In this document: in pieces, positions 1-10,070 of the stretch
How positions within the stretch are numbered: the first letter of the stretch is position 1
How the letters are laid out: the number at the start of each line of letters is the position of its first letter
NCBI GenBank assembly: GCA_902168255.1
Contig: CABHON010000023.1
Coordinates: forward strand, 62,001-126,000
DNA from: an uncultured Legionella sp.
GTDB taxonomy: Bacteria > Pseudomonadota > Gammaproteobacteria > Legionellales > Legionellaceae
Direction: 5' to 3'
DNA: 64,000 nucleotides
Position numbers and translations under genes: made by a program
Notes under the pieces: model-generated
Told to the model about the DNA's origin: nothing
The model's input: only the letters and a program-made list of their open reading frames with translations
Databases searched by the model: none

Positions 1-422
1 CTATTCAAAGAGCTTCTCACTCCACAAGTATTGTAAATACTTTGAACGGTAATTCCATTCAACATAGTGGCACGAATAATCACGATTCTTACGGCCGTCA
101 ACAACATACTCGTAGTAGTACAGTAAGTATGAATGGCCGAACTTATGATACAGAGAAAACCACAACAAAAGGTTTAGTGGAAAACCAAAGTACGGCTACA
201 CATCAAAGCACTACAAGGTTTGCCAATGACTCTGGAGATGCTGTATTTAGAGGAAGGAATACTAGTGTGTTTGAGACCGAGACACAATCTATTTCCCAGC
301 TAAGCCGCACCACTTATACACAAGTAAGAAGCAAAACAGGTGAAGGAAAATATCATTCTAAGACAACGATTATAACTCCTGGTACGGATTCGCCTATTCA
401 ACATTACTCGGTAAGTCAATAA
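1..422 (+). CDS. Ser/Thr/Gln/Asn-rich protein, C-terminal part only
   Basis: The reading frame is open from the first base, so the gene starts before the window; a TTG at 42 is just an internal codon and the residues before it read in frame. About 139 C-terminal residues are visible and end at a TAA at 420-422. The composition is dominated by Ser, Thr, Gln, Asn and His with almost no hydrophobic stretches, so this tail is probably disordered or a secreted or surface tail. No family is recognised. It converges on clpA, with a strong hairpin between the two. Confidence 0.6.
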   Translation, partial: IQRASHSTSIVNTLNGNSIQHSGTNNHDSYGRQQHTRSSTVSMNGRTYDTEKTTTKGLVENQSTATHQSTTRFANDSGDAVFRGRNTSVFETETQSISQLSRTTYTQVRSKTGEGKYHSKTTIITPGTDSPIQHYSVSQ

Positions 423-430
423 TCATCCTT

Positions 431-470
431 TTACGAACCAATCCAAGTAAAGATTGGTTCGTAATCTTCT
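431..470 (+). terminator. Hairpin terminator between convergent genes
   Basis: A 13-bp perfect stem (TTACGAACCAATC at 431-443 with its complement at 452-464) encloses an 8-base loop and is followed by the T-rich run TCTTCTT. It sits 9 bp after the stop of the first gene and just before the end of clpA. The T-tract is on the plus-strand side, so it best fits termination of the first gene. Confidence 0.6.
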
Positions 471-2761
471 TAAGCAGATTGAGTCGTATGCGTCGAATGT
501 TTTTTGGCAACGATACTAAAAAAGAGCTTATTATCTTTAACCGTTATATTAATAGTGCCTCCAGAAGCGAGCTTTCCAAACAATAATTCATCAGCTAATG
601 GTTTTTTAATTTCATTTTGAATAAGCCGTGCCATTGGCCGCGCACCCATTGCTTTATCATAACCATGTTCAGCTAACCAATCTCGGGCTAACTCATCTGT
701 CTCTAATACCACGTTTTTAGCGGCTAATTGGTGTTCTAGCGCCATTAAGAATTTATTTACAACTAAATGAATAGTCTTTTTATCTAATGCAGCAAAAGGC
801 ACTATCGCATCTAATCGATTACGGAACTCGGGACTGAATTGATGAGAAATTGCTTCTTTATCATCCGTTAAATGCTCTTGTGTAGCAAATCCAATTGACG
901 GCCTACTCATTTCATAAGCCCCCGCATTGGTTGTCATAATTAAAATAACATTTCTGAAATCAACTTTTCGTCCATTGGTATCTGTCAATGTGCCATGATC
1001 CATTACTTGAAGCAATATATTAAAAATATCAGGATGGGCTTTTTCAATTTCATCTAATAATAATACACAATGTGGCTGTTTATTAATTTCTTCTGTTAGC
1101 AAACCACCCGCTTCATATCCTACATACCCAGGAGGAGCACCAATTAATCGAGAAACCGTATGTTTTTCTGCGTATTCTGACATGTCAAAACGAACTAACG
1201 GCAAGGTTAACTGGCTAGCCAATTGAACGCTGACTTCTGTTTTACCTACACCGGTAGGACCACTAAATAGATAACAGCCAATGGGTTTATTCGATTCCCG
1301 TAATCCTGATCGGGATAATTTTACAGAAGAAGCAAGCGTACTAATTGCTTCATCTTGTCCATACACTAATAATTTTAAATTCTGTTCCAGGTTTTTAAGG
1401 ACATTTTTATCGGTTGAAGATACTTTTTGAACCGGAATATGAATCATTTTAGCCACGACTTGTTCAATTTCAGGAACACCTACTACTTTTTTACGCTTGT
1501 TAGCTGGCAAAAGATTTTGATAAGCACCTGCCTCATCTATCACATCAATTGCCTTATCTGGCAAAAAGCGATCATGAATATAACGCGAGGCCAAATCTGT
1601 AGCAGAATGCAGGGCTTGGAGTGAAAATTTCACCCCGTGATGTGTTTCAAGTTTTTCTTTCAAACCTTTTAAAATTTCATATGTTTCTTCAACTGTGGTT
1701 TCGGGAACATCAATCTTTTGGAATCGACGAGCTAAGGCATGATCTTTTTCAAAAATAGTACGATATTCTTGGTACGTTGTTGAACCAATACATTTTAATT
1801 CACCATTGGTTAAGAGCGGCTTAATCAAGTTGGACGCGTCCATGACACCACCAGAAGCAGCACCTGCCCCAATAATAGTATGAATTTCATCAATAAATAA
1901 AACGGCACCTGGCTCTGCTTTTAATTGCCGTAGCATATCTTTAAAACGTTTTTCAAAATCGCCACGATATTTGGTGCCTGCTAATAAGGCACCTAAATCT
2001 AATGAATATACCACGTAATTAGCCATAATTGATGGTACCTTACCTTCAACAATGAGCTTTGCCAAACCTTCTGCAATGGCTGTCTTTCCTACACCCGCTT
2101 CACCGACTAATAAAGGATTATTTTTACGTCGACGACACAATACTTGAATAGTTCGTTGAATTTCATCTTCTCGCCCCACTAAAGGATCTAACAATCCCTG
2201 TGAGGCTTTTTGATTCAAGTTTATACAACATGCGCTTAATGGATTAGTGTCCACATCTACTGCCATGTCTTCCTCACCTGATTTCATAATAGGCGGTTCT
2301 TCTCGAGTTTTTTGGCTACTAGCCGATCGTACGACAATACCATGGGCAATGTAATTCATTACATCTAAACGAGTAACGTTTTCTTGTTTCAGGAGAAAAA
2401 CAGCTTGGCTTTCTTGTTCACTAAATAGCGCTATTAATACATCTATGCTTGAAACATCCACTTTCCCTGCTGACTGAACATGAAAAACAGCACGCTGCAA
2501 AACACGTTGAAAACCTAGAGTTGGTTGGGCTTCCCGTTGAGATTCTTGCTCTTGAAATTTGGGCGTCGTTTCATCAATAAAAACTCTCAAATTCTCTCTC
2601 AAGTTTTCAATATTTGCCCCGCACGCCAACAGGATATGTGAAACAATGGCATTATCTAATAAAAAGAAGAGTAGATGTTCCACTGTTACAAATTCATGAT
2701 GTTTATTCTTCGCTTCCTCAAATGTGGATTTTAAGGTAATTTCTAAGTCTTTGTTGAGCAT
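470..2761 (-). CDS. clpA: ATP-dependent Clp protease ATP-binding subunit ClpA
   Basis: ClpA is the hexameric AAA+ unfoldase that feeds substrates to the ClpP peptidase in the cytoplasm. The 763-residue length is normal for the family. The Clp N domain spans about residues 1-145. AAA module 1 has Walker A GEAGVGKT at 220-227 and Walker B VLFIDEI near 287. AAA module 2 has GPTGVGKT at 501-508 and [13 protein letters not shown] near 570. The D2-small domain ends the chain. It lies 25 bp downstream of clpS on the same strand, the usual clpS-clpA order, so the two are probably co-transcribed. The start is the ATG that gives MLNKDLE, matching ClpA family starts. Confidence 0.97.
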   Translation of the reverse strand: MLNKDLEITLKSTFEEAKNKHHEFVTVEHLLFFLLDNAIVSHILLACGANIENLRENLRVFIDETTPKFQEQESQREAQPTLGFQRVLQRAVFHVQSAGKVDVSSIDVLIALFSEQESQAVFLLKQENVTRLDVMNYIAHGIVVRSASSQKTREEPPIMKSGEEDMAVDVDTNPLSACCINLNQKASQGLLDPLVGREDEIQRTIQVLCRRRKNNPLLVGEAGVGKTAIAEGLAKLIVEGKVPSIMANYVVYSLDLGALLAGTKYRGDFEKRFKDMLRQLKAEPGAVLFIDEIHTIIGAGAASGGVMDASNLIKPLLTNGELKCIGSTTYQEYRTIFEKDHALARRFQKIDVPETTVEETYEILKGLKEKLETHHGVKFSLQALHSATDLASRYIHDRFLPDKAIDVIDEAGAYQNLLPANKRKKVVGVPEIEQVVAKMIHIPVQKVSSTDKNVLKNLEQNLKLLVYGQDEAISTLASSVKLSRSGLRESNKPIGCYLFSGPTGVGKTEVSVQLASQLTLPLVRFDMSEYAEKHTVSRLIGAPPGYVGYEAGGLLTEEINKQPHCVLLLDEIEKAHPDIFNILLQVMDHGTLTDTNGRKVDFRNVILIMTTNAGAYEMSRPSIGFATQEHLTDDKEAISHQFSPEFRNRLDAIVPFAALDKKTIHLVVNKFLMALEHQLAAKNVVLETDELARDWLAEHGYDKAMGARPMARLIQNEIKKPLADELLFGKLASGGTINITVKDNKLFFSIVAKKHSTHTTQSA

Positions 2762-2786
2762 TATTTTCTCTTGCCATTAAAGCAGT

Positions 2787-3113
2787 TTATAAAAGTGAAA
2801 GCGTATCAGGTTCCATGCAACAAAGTAAAGGGTATTCATTAACTTGCGCCCATTTGCTAACTTGAAATACTTTTGTCTCAGCAATTTCATAAGTAAATAC
2901 TCCGCAAACCCCTCTCCCTTGCTGATGTACTTGGAGCATAATGGACACGGCTAATTCTTCACTTAAGTTAAAATAGCATTTAAGAATCTGCACAACAAAA
3001 TCCATAGGGGTATAGTCGTCATTAACTAAAACCACTTTATACATCATCGGTTTTTTTAATTCTGGCTTTACTCTTTGGATTGTTTGCTCCTTTATTTCTT
3101 TTTGAGTGTCCAT
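2787..3113 (-). CDS. clpS: ATP-dependent Clp protease adaptor ClpS
   Basis: ClpS binds N-degron substrates and delivers them to the ClpA N domain. This 108-residue protein has the core KVVLVNDDYTPMDFV and the later block ending in VNEYPLLCCMEP, both diagnostic of ClpS. The start ATG at 3113 follows a purine-rich AAGGGGG. It is the first gene of clpS-clpA and diverges from rsfS across a 112-bp promoter region. Confidence 0.97.
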   Translation of the reverse strand: MDTQKEIKEQTIQRVKPELKKPMMYKVVLVNDDYTPMDFVVQILKCYFNLSEELAVSIMLQVHQQGRGVCGVFTYEIAETKVFQVSKWAQVNEYPLLCCMEPDTLSLL

Positions 3114-3151
3114 TTTTATGCCCCCTTCTCTTACAATTTAGCTGATTTTAA

Positions 3152-3180
3152 TTGATTTTTCGAGGGATATTTTATATAAT
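3152..3180 (+). promoter_or_regulatory. Sigma-70-type promoter for rsfS-rlmH
   Basis: A -35 box TTGATT (3152-3157) and a consensus -10 TATAAT (3175-3180) are separated by exactly 17 bp. They point at rsfS, whose ATG is 45 bp downstream after AGGAAA. Confidence 0.7.
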
Positions 3181-3225
3181 TTTTCCATATTTTTTGCTTC
3201 ATTATGCAATGATTTAGGAAACATT

Positions 3226-3567
3226 ATGACCTCAGAAAAAATTAAACAACTAATAGAAAAAGAATTAGAAGAACTTCAAGGAATAGAGACTGTTTATATC
3301 GATATATCCAAACAAACAACAATAGCTGATGGTATGTGGGTAACCACAGGCCGTTCACGTCGTCATACTCAAGCTATTGCTGAAAATCTTATGGAAAAAC
3401 TCAAGCACAATGATATGCCAGCGTTGAGTATGTCAGGCTATGATAATGGCGAATGGATCTTGATCGATTGCGACAACTATCTTGTCCATATTTTACTCCC
3501 TGAAATGCGAAGTTTTTATCGTTTAGAAGATCTTTGGCAAGCTGCTGGAGATGAGCGCCGTTCATGA
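3226..3567 (+). CDS. rsfS: Ribosomal silencing factor RsfS
   Basis: RsfS (DUF143/Iojap family) binds ribosomal protein L14 and blocks subunit joining when nutrients are scarce. The 113 residues carry the family blocks DISKQTTIADGMWVTTGRS and, near the end, the WILIDCDNYLVHILLPEMRSFYRLEDLW region. The start ATG is preceded by AGGAAA. The 3' end overlaps rlmH by 4 bases (ATGA), the classic rsfS-rlmH arrangement of gammaproteobacteria. nadD, often upstream, is not here. Confidence 0.96.
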   Translation: MTSEKIKQLIEKELEELQGIETVYIDISKQTTIADGMWVTTGRSRRHTQAIAENLMEKLKHNDMPALSMSGYDNGEWILIDCDNYLVHILLPEMRSFYRLEDLWQAAGDERRS

Positions 3568-4031
3568 AAATTACGCTGATTGCCATGGGTCAGCGTTTGG
3601 AACCCTGGGTTCAAGAAGGTTTTTTATTTTATCAAAAACGTTTTCCAACCTCGTTTAGTCTTTCTTTGAAAGAAATTCCCTTATTAAAACGAACACCTAA
3701 AAGCTTCATCCCTCCTATTTTGGAAGAAGAAGGGAAATTAATGTTAAACGCCCTTCCTCCAGGTGATTCTGTTATTGCACTTGATGTAAAAGGGCTTTCA
3801 TTAAGCTCAGAGAAACTTGCCGAAAAATTTCGACAGTTTCAAGATAGAGGTCAAAATATTAGTGTATTTATTGGTAGCCCCGAAGGTATGCCACCTGCTT
3901 GCCTTACACGTGCTGAACAGCATTGGTCGCTATCACCTTTAACACTACCACACCCTCTGGTACGACTAATGGTTGCCGAAGCATTTTACCGCTCATGGTG
4001 TATTATTAATAATCATCCCTATCACAAATAA
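3564..4031 (+). CDS. rlmH: 23S rRNA (pseudouridine-1915-N3) methyltransferase RlmH
   Basis: RlmH is a SPOUT methyltransferase that N3-methylates pseudouridine 1915 in helix 69 of 23S rRNA. The 155 residues match the usual length. The SAM-binding trefoil motif is visible as VFIGSPEGMP, and the family C-terminus (LPHPLVRLMVAEAFYRSW, then HPYHK) is intact. It is translationally coupled to rsfS through the ATGA overlap and meets the next minus-strand gene 5 bp after its stop. Confidence 0.97.
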   Translation: MKITLIAMGQRLEPWVQEGFLFYQKRFPTSFSLSLKEIPLLKRTPKSFIPPILEEEGKLMLNALPPGDSVIALDVKGLSLSSEKLAEKFRQFQDRGQNISVFIGSPEGMPPACLTRAEQHWSLSPLTLPHPLVRLMVAEAFYRSWCIINNHPYHK

Positions 4032-4035
4032 TTAG

Positions 4036-5169
4036 TTATCTTCTTAACATGCTGGGCGCCTTGTTTTCTTCCCACGTAGCTATAGCAATATCAATAGCAT
4101 CTTGAATAAGTTTTTCAGGATTTTCAGGCAAATAACTTCTTAAGGGAATCTGTTGGATTGTGCTGTCATGTGAATTAAGAAGTGGCTTGAAAAATTTTTC
4201 TTTATCATTTAATACGCTTGTTTTTTGCTTTGTTTCCCGGAGGAATTCTTGAAGTACAACAGCAATTTCCTCTTTAGTAGGAAAATCAATATTCATTGTT
4301 TGTATGCTTGCCAGTTTAATCCCAATTTCTTCAATTGTTTTTGGTTTTAAATTGTTATCAAGTGCAAACTTTTCAAGTAATGTTGTATCTGATTCAACTG
4401 CTTGTTGCACTGGCGTGAAAAAATGTCGTACTAACGTGAAAAAATGTTGTACTGGTGTACGAAAATATGGGCGTGCCGCTGCCCCTCGTTGCGCTACTTC
4501 ATTTAGAACTATGGGTTGTTCCCTTTGTAATCTATTTTCCACTATACTTCGAATACGAGGATCAACATCATTATCTAGTGGTAGCAATAAGTTAAAAATA
4601 CATGGATTTATATATCGTTTGACATATGCATCATCAAAAATATTATTCCATGTCGGACTATCTAGCAATAAATTCATTATTTTAAGAATAGCCGGTTTTA
4701 TTAAAGGTTTTAACGTTCTTGATTCACTCCATCCTAATGCTGGTTGAGCATTAAGAGTTCGGTCAATATTAGCAAGCGTATTAGCAAGCATTATTAATGA
4801 CCTTCTCATATTCCATCTACCATCATTTTCTTCTGTATTTTCTAAAACTTTGGTGATTTGTGAAAAGCAATTATATAGTGATGCCGCTAGGGAAGCTCTC
4901 TCTGCTCTACAGGATAATCTCTCATAAATTCTCCTGTTTGCAGCACTAAAATTACCAACCGTACCTATAATGCGCTTTGCTGTTTCAATTTCCACTGTAG
5001 CCCAGAAAGAAAGTCCACTGTAAAACATTTTGCGTGGCATTCTAAAAAAAGACGAGCGATATTGCTCTGCTCCACGATCTTGTTCTCTAGCTCGCCGTCC
5101 CCATTTTTCAGCCAAAGGTTCTCGGCTATATTGGTATTCTTTAAATGCTTCAAATTCTTTGTATTTCAT
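4036..5169 (-). CDS. Hypothetical protein, predicted helical, no recognised domain
   Basis: I do not recognise this 377-residue protein. It is rich in Arg, Glu and Asn, lacks a signal peptide and clear membrane segments, and looks mostly alpha-helical. Near the middle three 21-bp tandem units (4407-4469) encode a short repeat with HFF and TPVQ motifs. The start ATG at 5169 gives MKYKEFEAFKEYQ; the upstream DNA is AT-rich without a strong Shine-Dalgarno sequence. An orphan of this kind beside housekeeping genes could be a secreted effector in an intracellular gammaproteobacterium, but nothing in the sequence proves it. Confidence 0.6.
   Translation of the reverse strand: MKYKEFEAFKEYQYSREPLAEKWGRRAREQDRGAEQYRSSFFRMPRKMFYSGLSFWATVEIETAKRIIGTVGNFSAANRRIYERLSCRAERASLAASLYNCFSQITKVLENTEENDGRWNMRRSLIMLANTLANIDRTLNAQPALGWSESRTLKPLIKPAILKIMNLLLDSPTWNNIFDDAYVKRYINPCIFNLLLPLDNDVDPRIRSIVENRLQREQPIVLNEVAQRGAAARPYFRTPVQHFFTLVRHFFTPVQQAVESDTTLLEKFALDNNLKPKTIEEIGIKLASIQTMNIDFPTKEEIAVVLQEFLRETKQKTSVLNDKEKFFKPLLNSHDSTIQQIPLRSYLPENPEKLIQDAIDIAIATWEENKAPSMLRR
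4407..4469 (-). repeat. Three 21-bp tandem units inside an orphan gene
   Basis: Units 4407-4427, 4428-4448 and 4449-4469 are near-identical 21-mers. The first two differ at a few positions; the third is more diverged. The unit is seven codons, so the frame is kept. Confidence 0.75.
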
Positions 5170-5320
5170 TACTCATTAACTAATTAATATTTATACCTGT
5201 TGATTAGTTTAACAGTTTATGCTTAAGAAACTCTGAATGTAATTTAATTTCAACTTACTTTTTTCAGCTAGCTACGTTAACTGTTTCCACGGTGTCATTC
5301 TCGGCGGGCTGACGCTGTGG

Positions 5321-6163
5321 TTATCTACTTAGCGAAGCTAATAACTGTCCTAATCGATAACCAGCTAATACTATTTGTTCCTCCGTAATTTGCTGAGTTT
5401 GAGCTTGATAAGCTTTTGAAGGAGCAGAATATTCTTTTATAATATATGCTTTTTCCTTAGCTATGCTATAACTTTCTTGCATCCAATGTTTAAAATTCTT
5501 GTCATATACACGCTTTTCAAAATAGGCTAGCGGATATTTTTTTTCAAGCATATGTGCCGTTCTTTCTAAGACTTGCTTATTTTTTGCTAAATCCTTGGAA
5601 AGAAACTCACCTCCTTCATCCCAATAAGAATGTAAATTATGCCAACGATAATTTTTAATTTTATATAAATTACCACCACGATCCCCCTGAGGAAAATGAG
5701 TATTATACAAGGTTGCGCAATGTAATGGTTGATGAATATCACCCACCAAATGAATTAAAAAACTTCCAAAGAAGGCTTTTTCAAAGGGGTTAGAATAACG
5801 GCTTTTTTCAACTTTTACTGATTCTTTTAATGCCCAAAGGATATTTTCAGGGGAAATAAAGTAACGAAAATGCTGCTGATTTGAAAAAATAGGTAGATTA
5901 ATATAGTGCCATGTATTAAACGCCGTTACATCATGTCGCCGTAATTCATCCGGTAACGTCGAGGCAAGAATAAAATTTTCTTTAGGATAAGCAACTTGTA
6001 ATACCTCTATTCTCTTTTCCCAGAAGTTTTTTTGTTTTGGTGTTAGTTGATCATAGGCAATTTGGGCCACTAATTCATGACCAATATTATTCCAAGAAAA
6101 TGCCGTTAATGGGAAAAAACAAATAAATAATAAGAGTAAAACAATTTTGAGGGTTTTATTCAT
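5321..6163 (-). CDS. S1/P1-family zinc nuclease (secreted)
   Basis: This family cleaves single-stranded nucleic acids, and some members act on phospholipids, using a tri-zinc site. A Sec signal peptide (hydrophobic residues 5-23) ends before Trp24, which would become the mature N-terminal Trp whose amino group binds zinc. Further ligands are visible: His29 (WNNIGHE), Asp in the TLPDELRRHD region, His in NTWHYINLP, the HLVGDIHQPLHC motif and the GGNLY-x-WHNLHSYWDEG block. The 280 residues match bacterial members. It lies downstream of tolB, where pal would often be found, and is separated from it by a repeat, so it is probably independently transcribed. Confidence 0.88.
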   Translation of the reverse strand: MNKTLKIVLLLLFICFFPLTAFSWNNIGHELVAQIAYDQLTPKQKNFWEKRIEVLQVAYPKENFILASTLPDELRRHDVTAFNTWHYINLPIFSNQQHFRYFISPENILWALKESVKVEKSRYSNPFEKAFFGSFLIHLVGDIHQPLHCATLYNTHFPQGDRGGNLYKIKNYRWHNLHSYWDEGGEFLSKDLAKNKQVLERTAHMLEKKYPLAYFEKRVYDKNFKHWMQESYSIAKEKAYIIKEYSAPSKAYQAQTQQITEEQIVLAGYRLGQLLASLSR

Positions 6164-6227
6164 GATATTATATTGTGCATAAATAGTTCAATAAAAATGC
6201 TTCCATGAAGAACTTCATTGCGAGAAG

Positions 6228-6309
6228 GCATTGTTACATAAATTACCAGAATAAAATTATCAAAATTTTACTCTATCAATTTATGCAACAGCGCCTCTTT
6301 GCAAAGAGG
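6228..6309. repeat. Short inverted-repeat element between tolB and the nuclease gene
   Basis: The left arm (6228-6256) and right arm (6266-6291) are imperfect inverted copies containing TTTACTCTRT and TTTATGCAACA cores. They are followed by the perfect 16-bp palindrome CCTCTTTGCAAAGAGG at 6294-6309. The same core occurs at the outer ends of the 14.2-14.7 kb inverted repeat, so this is a dispersed family. Together with flanking AT-rich DNA it fills the gap between tolB and the nuclease gene. Confidence 0.65.
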
Positions 6310-6338
6310 GACAAGTCCCCCAAAGACTCTTTTTAAGC

Positions 6339-7652
6339 TTAATTCCTAAAAGGAGACCATGCAGGAAATTGTACACTGCTACCACCGCGAGAAGGTAAAG
6401 TTAATTGAATACGACCATCAATTGAGACAAGCGCTAATGCGGTACGTCCTTGGTAAGGAGTAGTGTATAAAATCATTTGACCATTCGGAGCAATAGAAGG
6501 TGATTTATCGTCACCAGACGTGGTTAATGGCGTTACAATTCCTGAACCAACATCTTGTACCGCGATATCATATTGACCACCCACCCTATGAAGGTAAACA
6601 ATTTCAGAACCATCAGGCGTGTAAGAAGCGCTGGCATTGTAGTCCCCTTCAAATGTGACACGAGAAGTTTCACCAGAAGCAATATTTAATTTATAAATTT
6701 GAGGAGAACCACCACGATCTGAAGTAAAGAGAATAGAACGACCGTCAGGAGAAAAAGAAGGTTCAGTATTGATGGAATCTGAACGAGTCAATTGTGTTAA
6801 CCCACCTGTTAACATATTTACTAGGTAAATTTCAGGTCGACCAGATTTAGATAATACTACCGCCATTTTTGAACCATCTGGTGACCATGCAGGCGCTTGA
6901 TTCATTCCAGGGTAACTGGTAATAAGTCGACGTTGGCCATTTCGTACATCCACATAATAAATTTGTGCTCTTTTATTTTCAAAAGATACATACGCAATTT
7001 TTGAGCCATCAGGTGACCAAGCCGGCGACATAATAGGCTGGGTAGAAATTAATAAAGATCGAGGATTATACCCATCAATATCCGCCACTTCTAACTGATA
7101 ACGTGTTTGTGCTGGTCCTCTCGGATTAAAAACAACATACGCCATTCGAGTAGAAAACACACCACGAATACCAGTTAGCTTTTGAAATATCAAGTCACTA
7201 ATATGATGAGCCAAAGCACGAAGATCCGCAGATTGAACACGAAAATTTTGATCTAATAAAACATGAGAAGCATTGACTGGATCTAATAATTGGAAATGAA
7301 CTCCCATCATCGACCCACCTAATGATTGAACACTACCCGTTACAACATCATCTGCCCCCAAAGAACTCCAATAAGCATAATCCGTTGCTTTCGTTGCATC
7401 AGCTGAATGGTTGACAATTCTAAAACGACCACTATTTTTTAAATCGGTAGAAATTACCGTGGCTAAATTATCTGGCGCGGAAGGATTTGCTTGGCCAGAA
7501 AAAGGAATAACCGCAATTGGCATTGCCTGACTCATGCCTTGTGTTAGTTCGAGATCAACAATTGCATAAGAAGATTTAATAAACAGAAAACAAAATAATA
7601 CGTAATAATAAGAGCGGCGGTTTTTAGAGAGATGTCTTAAAAAAGTTTTCAT
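6339..7652 (-). CDS. tolB: Tol-Pal system periplasmic protein TolB
   Basis: TolB is the periplasmic beta-propeller of the Tol-Pal trans-envelope complex that constricts the outer membrane during division. After an N-terminal signal sequence there is the alpha/beta domain ([11 protein letters not shown]...), then the six-bladed propeller with repeated [10 protein letters not shown] and [16 protein letters not shown] blade motifs. I place the start at the ATG at 7652 (MKTFLRHLS), preceded by AAAGGA, rather than at the earlier in-frame codon. It ends the tolQ-tolR-tolA-tolB run. pal and cpoB do not follow. Confidence 0.96.
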   Translation of the reverse strand: MKTFLRHLSKNRRSYYYVLFCFLFIKSSYAIVDLELTQGMSQAMPIAVIPFSGQANPSAPDNLATVISTDLKNSGRFRIVNHSADATKATDYAYWSSLGADDVVTGSVQSLGGSMMGVHFQLLDPVNASHVLLDQNFRVQSADLRALAHHISDLIFQKLTGIRGVFSTRMAYVVFNPRGPAQTRYQLEVADIDGYNPRSLLISTQPIMSPAWSPDGSKIAYVSFENKRAQIYYVDVRNGQRRLITSYPGMNQAPAWSPDGSKMAVVLSKSGRPEIYLVNMLTGGLTQLTRSDSINTEPSFSPDGRSILFTSDRGGSPQIYKLNIASGETSRVTFEGDYNASASYTPDGSEIVYLHRVGGQYDIAVQDVGSGIVTPLTTSGDDKSPSIAPNGQMILYTTPYQGRTALALVSIDGRIQLTLPSRGGSSVQFPAWSPFRN

Positions 7653-7672
7653 AATTTTTCCTTTAGTTATTC

Positions 7673-8749
7673 TCAATTTATAACAGTATTCAAATCAGTA
7701 TCAGGCGCCACCTTCAAATTAATCTGGCGGAACAATTCAAAAGTTTGCGGATCTTGGGGAACCGGTAAAGGTGATGCTTTATAAATTGCATTGGTTGCTG
7801 AGCGATCGAGTACTGGATCACCGCTACTACGTAATAAAGTCACATTAAGCACCGTTCCATCCGGAGCAAGTCGAATTTGAAACTGGCAAGACAAGCCTGT
7901 TTGAATATTAGCGGGCACAATCCATCGACGACGAATTGCTTGAGTAATAAGTACTTTATATTTATTAATTTCACCTTGCATACGTGAAGCTAAGGCTTGT
8001 TGTGCACGTACCGCTTGCTGGGCTTTCGCAGCAGCGGCAGCTTTAGCTTTAGCCGCAGCATCAGCTTTGGCTTTTGCTTCTGCTACCGCTTTAGCCTTAG
8101 CGGCTGCTTCAGCTTTTGCTTTAGCTTCTTTTTCAGCTTTTACTTTAGCATCAGCAGCTGCTTTAGCTTTGGCTTTTTCTGCTGCTTCTTGTTCTGCTTT
8201 TTTCTTTTGCTCTAATAGCTTTTTGGCTTTTTCCTCTGCCTCACGTTTTGCAGCCAAGGCTTGCAATTGCTTTTCTTGTTCTACTTTTTTCTTTGCAATG
8301 GCTTCTTTTTCTGCTTGCATCTCAGCAATTTTTTGCTTTTCCTCTTCTTGCTGTTTTTGTAATGCAGCTAATTTCTCAGCCTCTTCTGCTTTTTGCTTTT
8401 CTTGCGCTTCTATTTCTTTTTGTCTTTCCACGCGCAAAGCCTCTAAGCTTTCTTGTTCTTTTTGACGTGCTTCTTGAGCAGCTTTAGCTGCTTCTTTTAA
8501 TTCTTGCTGATACGCTTCTTCTTCTTGTTTTTTTTCTATTTGCGCTTGTTGAATGCGCTGGACTTCTTTAGCAACTTCGGCTTGATTCATGCTCACAGCT
8601 TGAATAACTTCTACATCTTGATTGCCTTTTTCTGTTACCGCCGGTTGATCACTCAAATGTAAATTCAACACGAGGAACAAGATCAAGGTGACATGCAAGA
8701 AAATCGATAATCCAAACGATTTACTGTAAACCACTGAGGAACGTGACAT
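7673..8749 (-). CDS. tolA: TolA, energy-transducing membrane protein of the Tol-Pal system
   Basis: TolA links the TolQ-TolR motor in the inner membrane to TolB and Pal. A single transmembrane helix (about residues 12-32, [19 protein letters not shown]) is followed by a long Ala/Lys/Glu/Gln coiled-coil helix (about 60-260). The C-terminal domain (about 265-358) has the [23 protein letters not shown] and [11 protein letters not shown] blocks typical of TolA/TonB. The 358-residue length is normal. The low-complexity middle gives long open frames on the opposite strand that are not genes. It lies 20 bp upstream of tolB. Confidence 0.95.
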   Translation of the reverse strand: MSRSSVVYSKSFGLSIFLHVTLILFLVLNLHLSDQPAVTEKGNQDVEVIQAVSMNQAEVAKEVQRIQQAQIEKKQEEEAYQQELKEAAKAAQEARQKEQESLEALRVERQKEIEAQEKQKAEEAEKLAALQKQQEEEKQKIAEMQAEKEAIAKKKVEQEKQLQALAAKREAEEKAKKLLEQKKKAEQEAAEKAKAKAAADAKVKAEKEAKAKAEAAAKAKAVAEAKAKADAAAKAKAAAAAKAQQAVRAQQALASRMQGEINKYKVLITQAIRRRWIVPANIQTGLSCQFQIRLAPDGTVLNVTLLRSSGDPVLDRSATNAIYKASPLPVPQDPQTFELFRQINLKVAPDTDLNTVIN

Positions 8750-8757
8750 ACGGCTTT

Positions 8758-9255
8758 TTAATTACCTCCAGATGTAATAAATTGGGATGAAGTGGGTTGT
8801 TCAGGTGCTTTTTTGGAAGCTCCTCCTGGAGCAGTAATCAATCCAACACTTTCCGCACCTGCGGCCTGAAGCAGTACCATTGCTTGAACTACTTTGCCAT
8901 AATCTACTGCTTGATCGCCTTTTACCATAACTGGTCTTTTTTCATTAGCTTGTTTTGCAACCGTTAATTCAGCAGCGACACGTGTAGCTATGTCATTTTC
9001 TTGCATCGGTTGCTCAGGATGTTCAGAAATATTTAAATAATATAGCCCTTGAGAATCCACAGAAACAATAATAGGTTCTTTTTGTTCCTGGCTTAATGCT
9101 TTGGCTTGCGCTTGGGGCAAGTTTACCTGAACCCCTTCCGTTAATAAGGGTGCGGTAATCATAAAAATAAGCAACAATACCAACATAACGTCGATATAAG
9201 GTACCACATTAATTTCAGCAATTGCGCGTTTTTTGTTCCGTTTCATTGTTTGCAT
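8758..9255 (-). CDS. tolR: TolR, proton-channel subunit of the Tol-Pal motor
   Basis: TolR is an ExbD/TolR-family protein; its transmembrane Asp carries protons. The sequence begins with the family pattern AIAEINVVPYIDVMLVLLLIF, with the essential Asp in YIDVM inside the single membrane helix. A periplasmic domain follows. At 165 residues it is slightly longer than usual because of a Ser/Ala/Gln-rich tail. The start is the ATG at 9255; a second ATG nine bases later is possible. It sits 14 bp after tolQ and 8 bp before tolA. Confidence 0.95.
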   Translation of the reverse strand: MQTMKRNKKRAIAEINVVPYIDVMLVLLLIFMITAPLLTEGVQVNLPQAQAKALSQEQKEPIIVSVDSQGLYYLNISEHPEQPMQENDIATRVAAELTVAKQANEKRPVMVKGDQAVDYGKVVQAMVLLQAAGAESVGLITAPGGASKKAPEQPTSSQFITSGGN

Positions 9256-9269
9256 GGTTAAAACCTATT

Positions 9270-9962
9270 CTACTCTCTGTCTTCCTTTGCATGCGTTTCA
9301 CGGTGCAAAATATTAGAAAATTCTTCTTGGAAGGTTTCGTAGTGATTCAATACCCCTTCTACTTTGCTTGAATAACGGTTATACGCTAACACCGCAGGAA
9401 TAGCAGCAAAAAGCCCCATTGCTGTAGCAATCAATGCCTCAGAAATACCAGGGGCGACCATAGCAATAGTAGCTTGTTGGGTGCTGCTTGACAGTGCTTG
9501 GAATGAGGTCATAATACCCCAAACAGTTCCAAATAACCCTACATATGGACTAGTAGAACCCACAGAAGCCAAGAAAGGCAAATGGCTTTCAAGCTCTTCT
9601 TGTTCCCGTGCAAAAGCAATACGCATAGAACGTTGAACGCCTTCCATGATAATAGAACCGTTAGCTTTATTTTGACGTTTTAATCGTAAGAACTCTTTAA
9701 AACCAGCATAAAATATGCCTGACAAGCCTGCTTTTTCTTTGTCAAATTTATCAATTTGATTATAAAGCACGGTTAAATCCGCACTAGACCAAAAGCGCTC
9801 TTCAAATTGTTTCATTTGAAGTTGGGTATTCTTTAAAAACATGGCACGTTGAAAAATAAACGTCCATGATATTACTGAAGCCCCTAACAAAAGAGCCATA
9901 ACGATTTTTACAATTAAACTTGCATTAAGAAAATATGTTAATAAAGATGGCGTTGCATCCAC
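9270..9962 (-). CDS. tolQ: TolQ, inner-membrane motor subunit of the Tol-Pal system
   Basis: TolQ forms the pentameric stator around TolR. Three membrane helices are visible: about residues 17-37, about 133-155 and about 168-190. The conserved block VGSTSPYVGLFGTVWGIMTSF and the ALIATAMGLFAAIPAVLAYN helix are present. The 230 residues are standard. The start is a GTG at 9962 preceded by GAGG. It is the first gene of tolQRAB; ybgC, the usual first gene in many relatives, is absent. Confidence 0.95.
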   Translation of the reverse strand: MDATPSLLTYFLNASLIVKIVMALLLGASVISWTFIFQRAMFLKNTQLQMKQFEERFWSSADLTVLYNQIDKFDKEKAGLSGIFYAGFKEFLRLKRQNKANGSIIMEGVQRSMRIAFAREQEELESHLPFLASVGSTSPYVGLFGTVWGIMTSFQALSSSTQQATIAMVAPGISEALIATAMGLFAAIPAVLAYNRYSSKVEGVLNHYETFQEEFSNILHRETHAKEDRE

Positions 9963-10070
9963 GTTGACTAAACCTCATTTATCCAATAATTAAAAATGGC
10001 GCATATTATACCACAAATCGGTTGAAATAAAACGCCTAGCTGATTTTTTCACGCATCCATTGGCTCGGTT

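Noticed and set aside
7997-8487. Long plus-strand open frames opposite tolA
   Set aside because: They are low-complexity Ser/Phe/Ala frames generated by the Ala/Lys/Glu-rich coiled coil of TolA and lack ribosome-binding sites.
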